DNA of 10,991 bases from Streptomyces griseus subsp. griseus (GTDB lineage: Bacteria > Actinomycetota > Actinomycetes > Streptomycetales > Streptomycetaceae), in contig NZ_JOJE01000081.1 in assembly GCF_000720255.1 (NCBI RefSeq), positions 1 through 10,991 of the forward strand, read 5' to 3'. Shown one piece after another: positions 1-6,547 of this stretch. Position numbers and translations under genes: made by a program. The first letter of the stretch is position 1. Each line of letters opens with the position of its first letter. The notes beneath the pieces are model-generated. The model had not been told where the DNA came from, did not search any database, and saw only the letters and a program-made list of their open reading frames with translations.

Positions 1-1
1 G

Positions 2-58
2 CACAGCAGCCTCGGCTACCGCAGTCCCGCCGAATACGAGACCGCACCCGCAGCCTGA
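2..58 (+). CDS. IS3-family transposase OrfB, C-terminal tail (partial)
   Basis: This is the last 18 codons and TGA stop of an IS3-family OrfB, the rve/DDE integrase-type transposase. The readable tail, HSSLGYRSPAEYETAPAA, carries the H-S-x-L-G-Y-x-S-P-x-E-Y signature found at the C-terminus of these proteins. That signature lies just past the catalytic domain. The rest of the gene is outside the window. The IS right end should lie within a few tens of bases after the stop; TGTCCGT at 74-80 is a possible part of it. The window also ends with an IS3-type OrfA in the same orientation. Whether both belong to the same IS species cannot be told from 18 residues. Confidence 0.75.
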   Translation, partial: HSSLGYRSPAEYETAPAA

Positions 59-369
59 CCACCACACCGATGGTGTCCGTCAAAGCGGAACAAGCTCAGA
101 CCATGCTTTGTACCGCTTGTGGCGATCAGCACGGATTCCTGGGAGCCGGTCGGCAGCGGCCAGAATGCGGCGGCTCCACAACGTGCACATCGACCAGACA
201 TTCAAGGGCTGATATCTCGCATTCATTTCGCCAGCGGCGTGGCGGGGCCTGTGTACGCCGCCGGGCTGCGGGAGTACAAACAGCGCGCCTTCACGATCTG
301 TCCGCTCGTATCAGCGCTCGCGGTCTCGCCGTAATACACCGAGCCAACCATCGATGGCGGGGCGCCTTC
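59..369. other. No assignable gene; IS3 right flank and a coding-like scrap
   Basis: The stretch lies between the IS3 OrfB stop and the end of the STAS gene. The first few tens of bases probably include the IS3 right terminus. On the + strand about 217-334 has strongly G/C-ended codons and ends in TAA; it reads RIHFASGVAGPVYAAGLREY and continues to SALAVSP. This looks like the last 40 or so codons of some protein, but I do not recognise the family and no start belongs to it. A 10-bp palindrome CCATCGATGG sits at 348-357. I see no RNA gene. Confidence 0.3.
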
Positions 370-732
370 TCACAAGGGCCGCTCGGATGCCGCCTGATGG
401 GAAGCGGTGGGGGGCGCGTCGGAGAGCAGGCGGGTGAGATCGAAGGTGGCGGGGTGGAGGTCGGCGGCTAGGAGCAGCAGCCGCAACGGCTGCCCGCGCA
501 GGCCTGTCACGGTGGCCCGGCGGTTCGGTCCGTCATGCGGGGTGGGGGTGAAGAGGAGGTGGAGGCCGGCGATGTCCATGAAAGGTGTGTGGTTGAGGTC
601 CCACAGCAGGTCGGTCACGTGTGCCGGTAGTGCGTCCGCGGCAGCGCGCAGTGAGGGCAGGGTGTCGAAATCGATGTCCCCGCGCATTGTGATGCGTGCG
701 GAGGTGGTGTCGATGGTGGTGGTGATGTTCAT
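370..732 (-). CDS. STAS-domain protein (anti-sigma-factor-antagonist-like)
   Basis: A 120-residue protein made almost entirely of one STAS domain. The early strand ARITMRGDIDFDT matches the 'G-x-hD' segment. DLLWDLNHTPFMDIAGLHLL matches the central STAS signature 'DLS-x-V-x-F-hD-S-S-G-L'. In the SpoIIAA/RsbV family this domain binds an anti-sigma kinase, and the second serine of the DSSG turn is phosphorylated to switch binding off. Here the turn reads D-I-A-G, so neither serine is present. I infer that phospho-regulation is lost or works differently. The start chosen is the first ATG (732), with a GGAAGGGGG purine stretch upstream; a TTG at 768 in the same frame is less likely. No anti-sigma kinase or sigma gene is nearby, so its partner must be elsewhere. 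Confidence 0.75.
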   Translation of the reverse strand: MNITTTIDTTSARITMRGDIDFDTLPSLRAAADALPAHVTDLLWDLNHTPFMDIAGLHLLFTPTPHDGPNRRATVTGLRGQPLRLLLLAADLHPATFDLTRLLSDAPPTASHQAASERPL

Positions 733-741
733 CTGGGCGCG

Positions 742-871
742 CCCCCTTCCGGGGGTTGTTGAGCCCAAAGGCGAAGCACCCCCGATGGGGGTCTACGACG
801 ATGGCGGGGGCCAGATGCCCGGGATGGGGGCAACGTCCGGCTCCCCGAAAGGCCGGCACCCGCGGTGCCGG
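742..871. promoter_or_regulatory. Cluster of three short hairpins upstream of the STAS gene
   Basis: Three perfect inverted repeats lie in 130 bases. CCGGCACC-CGC-GGTGCCGG (853-871) has an 8-bp stem. ACCCCC-GAT-GGGGGT (778-792) has a 6-bp stem. CCCCC-TTCC-GGGGG (742-755) has a 5-bp stem that overlaps the ribosome-binding region of the STAS gene. In the STAS transcript they would form a series of leader hairpins. The outermost could also act as a rho-independent-like terminator without a U tract. The role is inferred only from the symmetry. Confidence 0.35.
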
Positions 872-1358
872 TCGGTCTCATGTCTTTTCCACCGTCGCAT
901 ACTCCCGCCACCACTCGCGACTCCCTACGCAGAAGATTGAGCGTCGAGCGGTCCCGCCCCAGGGTGTCCAGCCCACGCGGGACTGTGGGAGGCTCCGGAG
1001 AACGCTCCGCTGCTCGGCTGGAAGCCCGCTCTGGCTGTCGCGGAGAACCGGCGACGCGGCTGTGCACCTTGTGTGGGGCCGTCCAGGAGCTCACACCACC
1101 TTCTGTGCCATCTGTGCTGGCGCACAATGTCACCGCCTGCGGTGGTGCAGCCCTCCCCTTTATCGACGGTATGGCGACGTCTGCTTCACGCAGTGGCACG
1201 ACGCGCGCATCCGTCACCGAGCCGCCGTGCGCCCTGCCCTCACAGTCCTGGCCGTCATCGCTCCCCGAGATCCCGGTTGAGGTCACCTGGGCGTGCTGGC
1301 AGGAGTCGCTGGCGACCAGGCTCGACGGACTCCACCCACCAACGGCAGTGGGGCATCT
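872..1358. other. No supported gene
   Basis: Long open frames exist on both strands, as expected at this GC content. None shows a recognisable domain, a convincing ribosome-binding site or consistent G/C-ended codons. Small dyads are present, for example CACCGC-CT-GCGGTG at 1131-1144. The stretch separates the STAS gene from the remnant nuclease gene and may contain the promoter for the STAS gene on the minus strand, but I cannot point to a box with confidence. Confidence 0.4.
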
Positions 1359-1915
1359 TCAGTCAGCTGATAGGTGGGCAGGGCTCGGCTGCTGGTGAGG
1401 GCTCCTCCATTGACCTGGCGTGTGGTCAGGAAGGGACAGGTCAGCGACCAAACCGTAGTGATCGCTTGCGTACACGCCGTTCACCGGGCCCGCCAGAACG
1501 CGCCGGCAGGAGGTGACGCGCAGCGTGGGACCGTAGGAGCCACAGCGGATCATGATGTAGTCGATGCGGCGACTGGCGATTTCGGGCATGTCACCCTGCC
1601 GAACAAGGGGGTTGCTGGAGCTGAATGTGGGGCATGGTTCGCCGGGGTGCACGGTGGACCAGGCGTCCTGGAAGCACACGCTGAAGCCTTCCAGCGACTG
1701 CAGCCCCTTAAGGAACCCCACACTCGCCGCCTGCGGTGTGGCATCGAAGTCTCCCAGCAGAACAGCGTGCGGTAGTGAACGTTCGGCGATGGCTCTTTCG
1801 GCGAGGCGGGCCGTGGCCAGCGCTTGCAGTTCCCTCTCGCGCTCCCAGCCATACGGCCAGCTCGGCTTGTGATGCACCACCAGGACCGTGCCGAACCTGC
1901 GGCCGGCGCTGCTTG
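1359..1915 (-). pseudogene. Endonuclease/exonuclease/phosphatase (EEP) family protein, N-terminus missing
   Basis: This is the C-terminal part of a Mg2+-dependent EEP-fold hydrolase (DNase I/sphingomyelinase-like). Visible family elements, in order, are GTVLVVHHKPSW (the 'h-x-x-x-H' strand after the lost N-terminal half), LLGDFDATP (the GDFN/D metal-site motif), RRIDYIMIR, and SDHYGLVADL with the catalytic SDH. Full-length members have roughly 250-300 residues and begin with a T-F-N-h strand and a Q-E motif; both are absent. The frame stays open past about 1890 but loses family character by about 1915, where the opposite-strand ISAzo13 sequence begins. A GTG at 1880 could serve as a start but would leave out half the active site. 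I infer loss of function from a rearrangement with the neighbouring IS. Confidence 0.75.
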
Positions 1916-1917
1916 CG

Positions 1918-3108
1918 CTGCAGTCTGCAGGCCAACGCCAAGACGATCGAGGGTGCTCAGCACCCCGACAGGGACGCCCAGTTCCGCTACCTCAATGAGT
2001 AGGCACGAGACCACAGGGACGCCGGTGACCCGGTGATCAGCGTGGACAGCAAGAAGAAGGCGCTGATCGGCGACTACAAGAATGCCGGGCACGAATGGCG
2101 GCCCGCAGGGCAGCCCCTGAGGGTCAGGACGCACGACTTCCCCGGCCAGGCCGCGAAAGCGATTCCGTACGGAAGCTATGACATGGCGGCGAACACCGGC
2201 TGGGTCAGCATCGGTACCGATCACGACACCGCGGCGTTCGCCGTCGCCTCGATCCGGCGCTGGTGGCAGGCCCGCGGCCGGCACGACTACGCTCGCGCCC
2301 GCCGACTGCCGATCACCGCCGACGGCGGGGGTTCCAACGGCTACCGCACCCGCAGCTGGAAGACCCAGCTCGCCGACCTCGCTGCAAGATCGAGCACCGG
2401 CTGTTCTCCCACATCACCATGAACTGGCGCGGCAGACCCCTGACCAGCCATGAAGTCATGCTCCAAACCATCACCGCGACCACCAGCCGCACCGGCCTCA
2501 CCGTCCATGCCGAACTCGACAGCGGTGAGTACCCCACCGGCATCCGCGTCAGCGACGACGAGATCGCCGCCTTGCCCATCACCCGCCACCGCTTCCACGG
2601 CGACTGGAACTACACCCTCCACCCCCAGCCTCCGATGGACGCGACAACCACCGACAGCACACCGGACGAGGCCCTGGCGAACAGACCGACTCGCCTCACG
2701 CGGCGTTCGCTCCAGGACCCGGAACCGACCGGCATGACCCGGCGGCAGCTCAGCGAGCTCACCGACTCGTTGACTCCAGCGATGGAGGTTCAACGCGAGC
2801 AAGTGCTCCGCACACGTCGAGGCCACGAGCGCCTGGTGGCCCCTGGAGCAGGTGCCAAAGCCAAGCTCACCTCAGCCGACCGGGTTCTGGTCACCCTGCT
2901 CCACCTACGAAAACTCGCAACCATGGACCTCCTGGGCCAGCTCTTCAACACCACCGCCATGACCATCAGCCGCGCAGTCAAAGACACCCGCCCGCTCCTG
3001 GAAGCCCACGGTGTCCATGTCCCCGCCTCAACAGCCCGTTTCCTTACCCGGGATGACCTCGCCCGGTTCCTCGACCCCGACAAAACCAAGATCGAAGCGA
3101 CGAGTTGA
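1918..3108 (+). pseudogene. ISAzo13-family transposase, 5'-truncated with a nonsense codon and an internal deletion
   Basis: The frame opens at SLQANAKTIEGAQHPDRDAQ, an ISAzo13-type block from the middle of the protein, so the N-terminal domain is missing. An in-frame TAG at 2000-2002 replaces what is usually Gln after YLNE. Translation resumes as VISVDSKKK, with the first catalytic Asp at codon 2045, and continues through ITADGGGSNGY (second Asp, codon 2321). At about 2380 sequence is lost: the usual VCHFPPGTSKW segment is gone and the frame moves by one. KIEHRLF (catalytic Glu codon 2392), NWRGRPLTSHEV and HGDWNYTLHP then follow. A further ~150 residues after the usual DDE end contain an HTH-like block, LTSADRVLVTLLHLRKLATM to TISRAVKD. 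The element cannot encode an active transposase. Confidence 0.85.
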
Positions 3109-3190
3109 TTCCCGGCAAGCCCTAACTTCCGCAGCTGATGGCCTGGAAAATACGGTGCGGTCGGCTGCGCTGGGGTGATAGGTAGGCGAT

Positions 3191-3952
3191 GTGACAGAGA
3201 GTCTTAAGTATTCCGCCCTGCTGCAACTGATCGACGAGCGGTCGGCCGCGTTCCGGAGCGCGATTGCCGCCGCGCCCAGCCTTGACGCGCCGGTGCCGTC
3301 CTGCCCCGAGTGGACGTTGTTCGATCTGGTGCAGCACCTGGGTACGGGCCAGCGTTGGTGGGCCGCGATCGTGGCCGCGGGCCCGGCCGACGCTCCGCCG
3401 GCCAAGGACGCCGCGGAGGCGCCGCGCGAGCTCGAGGCGCTGCTGGCCTGGTACGCCGAGTCGACCGACCTGCTGCTGAGTGCGCTGCGCAAGGCCGGCC
3501 CGGAGCGCGAGTGCTGGGCGTGGTGGAGCGCTGGCGTGTCGCCGGCGAATACCTGGGGCGTTGCCCGGCGCCGGGTGCACGAGGTGCTGGTGCACACCTA
3601 CGACGCCCAGCTCGCCGCAAGCGCCGTGCAGCCGATGCCGGCGGACCTCGCGATCGACGGCGTAGCCGAGTTCCTCGACACCTGCACCTCCACCCCGGCG
3701 GCCTGGCCACACGAAGCCGCCACCATCCACTACCACGCCACCGAGGGCCGTTCCTGGCTCCTCGCGCTGGACGGCACCGGCGCCTGGCCCGCACCCCTCA
3801 CGGACGACACCGCGCCCGCCTCCGCTTCGGCCACGGGCACGGCCGAGCAGCTGCTCCTCTTCGTCTGGGGCCGCCTCACGCTGAGCGACCTGCACATCGA
3901 GGGCGACAAGCAGGTCTTCGAGCACCTGATCGCCTGGGAGCCCGAGGAGTAG
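3191..3952 (+). CDS. Maleylpyruvate isomerase family mycothiol-dependent enzyme
   Basis: A 253-residue intact protein of the MDMPI/DinB-like four-helix family, whose members use the actinobacterial thiol mycothiol as cofactor. Residues 38-51, CPEWTLFDLVQHLG, form the family's N-terminal signature with metal-ligand candidate His49. VHEVLVHTYDA (129-139) supplies Glu131 and His135, completing the His/Glu/His divalent-metal site known in the Corynebacterium enzyme. The C-terminal half (about 150-245) fits the MDMPI C-terminal domain. The substrate is unknown; paralogues are numerous in Streptomyces and few have been assayed. The GTG start at 3191 follows TAGGTAGG, a weak ribosome-binding site. 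It stands alone: the gene upstream is a dead IS and the remnant downstream converges on it. Length, codon use and active site all look normal. Confidence 0.88.
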   Translation: MTESLKYSALLQLIDERSAAFRSAIAAAPSLDAPVPSCPEWTLFDLVQHLGTGQRWWAAIVAAGPADAPPAKDAAEAPRELEALLAWYAESTDLLLSALRKAGPERECWAWWSAGVSPANTWGVARRRVHEVLVHTYDAQLAASAVQPMPADLAIDGVAEFLDTCTSTPAAWPHEAATIHYHATEGRSWLLALDGTGAWPAPLTDDTAPASASATGTAEQLLLFVWGRLTLSDLHIEGDKQVFEHLIAWEPEE

Positions 3953-3959
3953 CCAGTCG

Positions 3960-4240
3960 ATACTGCCAGCGGACGGCCTCGATGACGTCCGCGTCGATGA
4001 ACATCGCGAACAACTCCGCCTCAGCACGACAGACGGCCAGCACAGCCTCGTACAGCCCGGGCCTGACCGCCTCCCGCAGCACTGCCGACTCAGCCAGGAA
4101 GGGGATGTGGCGGCTACGACCAGGCTTTCTGTTGGGTGCTCTTAGCCGTCAGGCGGGTTCCGAGCCCGGTGATCCGGGCGGCGTCGCCCCACGTCCGCAG
4201 GAACGCCGACAGGCATTCGTATGCACGCCTCAGCTGTGGC
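3960..4240 (-). pseudogene. Unrecognised coding remnant with a frameshift
   Basis: On the minus strand two adjacent frames both look like real protein. The first (about 4240 to 4114) reads REWAPQLRRAYECLSAFLRT and on to GTRLTAKSTQQKAWS, then TAG. One frame over, at the same place, it continues as SRHIPFLAESAVLREAVRPG and then LYEAVLAVCRAEAELFAMFI up to VRWQYRL. Together they read like one mostly alpha-helical protein broken by a frameshift near 4115-4125. I do not recognise the family. The 3' end is unclear: the frame runs on into the antisense of the isomerase gene to 3876. The upstream end runs into the amidase stop near 4250, so the N-terminus is missing. Confidence 0.4.
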
Positions 4241-4249
4241 GCCCATTCC

Positions 4250-4551
4250 CTACCGCGGGTCGATCGGGGTGAACGTCCCCATGGCACGCTCCAGCACCTC
4301 GCCGACCTTCAGCAGCCGCCGGTCGTCAAAACGCCTCCCGACCCACTGCACACCGGCCGGCAGACCGTCTGCCACACCGGTCGGAACGGCGAGCGCGGGC
4401 ACGCCGAGCAGCGGGAGCGCCATCATCGGCCACTGGATCTCCATGACGTGCCGCATGCTCTCCTGGCTGGCCACGTCCTGGTCCTGCACCATCGCCTGCT
4501 CGGCGGACACCGGCAACAGCACGGTCGGGTACTGCTCCAGGAAAAGCTGCC
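4250..4551 (-). pseudogene. Amidase (amidase-signature family), C-terminal third only
   Basis: About 100 residues ending in a natural TAG. The segment reads FLEQYPTVLLPVSAEQ, then MALPLLGVPALAVPTGVADG and LPAGVQWVGRRFDDRRLLKV, ending FTPIDPR. This is the usual C-terminal block of GatA/AtzF-like amidases: the L-P-x-h-G-x-P-A-h-x-h-P-x-G strand, then G-L-P-x-G-x-Q. The catalytic Ser-cisSer-Lys region and the GGSS motif lie N-terminally and are absent. Homology stops near 4551, and Tn3 transposase sequence begins on the other strand at about 4562, so the gene was cut by a transposon or by a later deletion. The codon use resembles native Streptomyces coding sequence. Confidence 0.8.
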
Positions 4552-4561
4552 CCTGTTTCTG

Positions 4562-4702
4562 GGCGTGCTGCGGCACTGCACCGACATGGAGGTCGACCGC
4601 CGGTACACCGACACCCACGGCGCCTCCATCGTCGGGTCCGCGAAGCTGTACCGGCCGGCGGCCGGCGAGGACGCGAACTGGCCGCCCCTGGCGCCGGTGA
4701 TC
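4562..4702 (+). pseudogene. Tn3-family transposase fragment with an internal in-frame deletion
   Basis: The frame reads GVLRHCTDMEVDRRYTDTHG and then ASIVG, the D-T-H-G block of the Tn3 DDE transposase. It jumps directly to SAKLYRPAAGEDANWPPLAP. In the family about 18 residues (F-A-F-x-x-L-L-G-F...L-P-R-L-K-N-I-G) separate these two blocks. The deletion ends coincide with a TCGGG that could recur on both sides of the lost piece, which suggests slippage or recombination between short repeats. Nothing of the ~900 residues upstream or of the C-terminus remains. The frame passes without a stop into the recombinase sequence that follows, giving a chimeric reading frame. Confidence 0.7.
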
Positions 4703-6068
4703 AGCAAACTCCGCGGTTTCTTCCGCCGCCTGGATGAGTGGGACGCCGCCGACCGGCCGAACCGCCAACTGGTGTTCGACAGCGACTTCTGACGGGGACT
4801 CCAGTCACCAGGGTCCACCAGGTCATGAACTATCCGTGCTGGAAGGCATACAAGGTCCAAAATCCCGGCCGGTGTCTGCTGGATACCCCCATCACCGCGA
4901 AGCTGGGCGGGGAGCCCTGGCACGGTCCGTTCGACTTCCACGACGTCCCCGGGGTCCTGAAACACCTGGTCACCGCCTGTTTCATCGTCCTGGGCCATCT
5001 CACGGGGATGCGGACCGGGGAGATCCTGGCGCTGGAGAACGGGTGCTGCCCGGATCCGCAGGGGCCGCCGGAGGCGGCCCGGTGGCACCTCATCTATGCC
5101 CGGCAGTTCAAGGTCGCCCGCGACGAGGACGGCAATCATCAATCCGCCGGAGTCGTACGCGAAGCTCCCTGGGTGGCAGTCCCACAGGTCGTCACGGCAG
5201 TACGGGTGCTGGAACAACTCGGCGGGCACGGACTGCTGTTCGCAATCGAGGTCCACGATCCCCTCCAGCCCGAGGAGCGCCGCCAGCGGCAGGTCGCTGG
5301 CGATCGCCACGATGAGCAACCGCATCGAGTCGTTCATCGAGTGGGTAAACACGCATGCTCATAACCGGGGCCGACAGGCTGAGCCAATCCCGGCCGACCC
5401 GCATGGGCGGGTCGGCACGGGCCGCTTCCGCCGCACTCTGGCCTGGCACATCGCCCGCAGGCCGGGCGGACTGGTGGCGCCGGCGGTTCAGTACGGCACA
5501 TGCGCACGCTGATCAGCGAGGGCTACGGATCGCGCTCGCGCGGCGGCATCCACGACCTTCTCGACTTCGAAACCGCCCGCAACGTCGTCGAGCAACTCAG
5601 CGAGGTCCACGAGGCCATCCAGGACGGCGAGGGCGTCTCGGGCCCCGCAGCGAGGCGTCTGATCAACGCCGCCGCCCAGGAACACCACCGCTTCGGCGGT
5701 CTCATCACCTCCGTTCGTCAGGCCAGAGACCTGCTGGCGGACCCGACCCTGAACGTCTTCGAGAACAAGGAGGCATTTCTGTTCTGCGACTACGACCGAG
5801 CCAAAGCGCTTCGCCATCCCGGCCGCAACGCGAAGAGCGAGGCCCCAGCCTGCACCGCTGCAAGGTCAACTGCGCGAACATCGCCCGCACCGACACCCAC
5901 GCACATCAACTTCGGGAAGGGGCCGATGACTTGGGTCGCCAGGCCGTCTCTGGCCTGGTTCCCGAACCGCTGGCCGACCGGCTGCGGAAACGGGCCCAGA
6001 TCCTGAACGAGCTCGCCGACCAGCACGACCACGACCGCGTCCTGCCGGCAGCGGGGGCGGACTTGTGA
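4703..6068 (+). pseudogene. Large tyrosine recombinase/integrase, broken by about four frame changes
   Basis: Family blocks appear in order but in changing frames. SKLRGFFRRLDEWDAADRPN runs in frame 2 to a TGA near 4790. It resumes in frame 1 as VHQVMNYPCWKAYKVQNPGR and on to VLGHLTGMRTGEILALENG, which carries the first catalytic Arg at codon 5011. At about 5230-5305 the frame moves again, to MSNRIESFIEWVN and RFRRTLAWHIARRPGG (box II His/Arg region) and VQYG. A one-base loss at about 5496 (GGCACATG for expected GGCCACATG) leads to HMRTLISEGYGSRSRGGIHD. A fourth shift at about 5842 restores SLHRCKVNCANIARTDTHAH and the end LADQHDHDRVLPAAGADL. Similar ~650-residue recombinases act with a DUF6262 protein, as found here. 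Several breaks fit single-base deletions. Confidence 0.82.
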
Positions 6069-6333
6069 GCTACGACAACGAGAGGAAGAACATCAGGGCC
6101 GCGATGGACCGCCTGCTGGCCGGCACCCCGCTGCGGTCCGACGGAGCGCTGACCGTCCTCGCGCCGGCCGCCGAGGCGGACGTGAGGAGAACAAGCCACA
6201 GCAGGCCGAGATCGAGACATTCGCCCGCGCGGTGAACGTCCTCACCGTTGAGAGCGAACAGCTCCGCGGCCAGTCGGGGCATAAGCGAGCCCCCGTGGCG
6301 GCCTTGCGCCCGGCCCCCGAGCCCGGTTCGTAG
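6065..6333 (+). pseudogene. DUF6262-type small coiled-coil partner of the recombinase, internally deleted
   Basis: The GTG start overlaps the recombinase stop (TTGTGAGC), the translational coupling usual for this pair. The N-terminal piece reads VSYDNERKNIRAAMDRLLAG and then TPLRSDGALTVLAPAAEADV, matching the start of DUF6262 proteins. At about 6180 the frame changes. The C-terminal piece is AEIETFARAVNVLTVESEQL followed by RGQSGHKRAPVAALRPAPEP, the C-terminal coiled coil plus basic-proline tail. The helix-turn-helix middle of a normal ~120-residue protein is missing, so about 30-50 residues were lost. By analogy with TnpC of Tn554 I infer that the intact protein assisted the recombinase. The terminator hairpin begins 10 bases after the TAG. 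Confidence 0.6.
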
Positions 6334-6342
6334 TCGCGCCGC

Positions 6343-6383
6343 CTCGTCTCGTCCTGACCGCGGAGCGGTCAGGACGAGACGAG
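6343..6383. terminator. Strong 19-bp-stem hairpin after the recombinase module
   Basis: A perfect inverted repeat. CTCGTCTCGTCCTGACCGC (6343-6361) and its exact complement (6365-6383) are separated by the triloop GGA. It begins 10 bases after the DUF6262 stop. There is no T tract, as is common for actinobacterial terminators, and the symmetry would work on either strand. An alternative is a recombination or attachment-related site of the recombinase, but its position argues for termination. Confidence 0.7.
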
Positions 6384-6416
6384 ACGACAGAACCAACTTT
6401 CTCCGCTGTTACACGG

Positions 6417-6422
6417 AGTCAC
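6417..6422. repeat. Left copy of the 6-bp target duplication AGTCAC
   Basis: AGTCAC directly precedes the TGTCGGCG tip of the left inverted repeat. The identical hexamer follows the right tip at 8128-8133. A matched pair immediately outside both inverted-repeat tips is the footprint of transposition. Confidence 0.8.
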
Positions 6423-6474
6423 TGTCGGCGTACGCCTGAACGTGCTCAACCCCGTACAGGTGAACGTGCTCAGT
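6423..6474 (+). repeat. Left terminal inverted repeat of the cassette
   Basis: It starts TGTCGGCGTACG. Internal boxes TGAACGTGCTCA occur at 6437-6448 and 6461-6472, with GTACAG between them. It aligns without gaps to the reverse complement of 8076-8127, with 40 of 52 positions identical. Confidence 0.85.
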
Positions 6475-6547
6475 TGATGATGCGCTGACCACGGGTTCTC
6501 GTCGGTCCGCCATGGACGGTCGACAGCGTCAGACGGCCGGGCACTTC

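Noticed and set aside
533..859. A histidine-rich minus-strand frame (HHHH/HRHH runs)
   Set aside because: It overlaps the STAS gene in another frame. The His runs come from the ACC/ATC repeats of the true N-terminus MNITTTIDTT.
729..1398. Long open frames on both strands between the STAS and EEP genes
   Set aside because: No domain, no ribosome-binding site and inconsistent codon bias. They also overlap each other.
1550..2284. A 244-codon minus-strand frame overlapping the ISAzo13 transposase
   Set aside because: The plus-strand transposase motifs and the EEP motifs in another minus frame explain the sequence.
4136..4792. A single 218-codon gene
   Set aside because: Its first half is antisense to the amidase remnant, and its second half joins Tn3 and recombinase fragments. 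It is better described as separate remnants.
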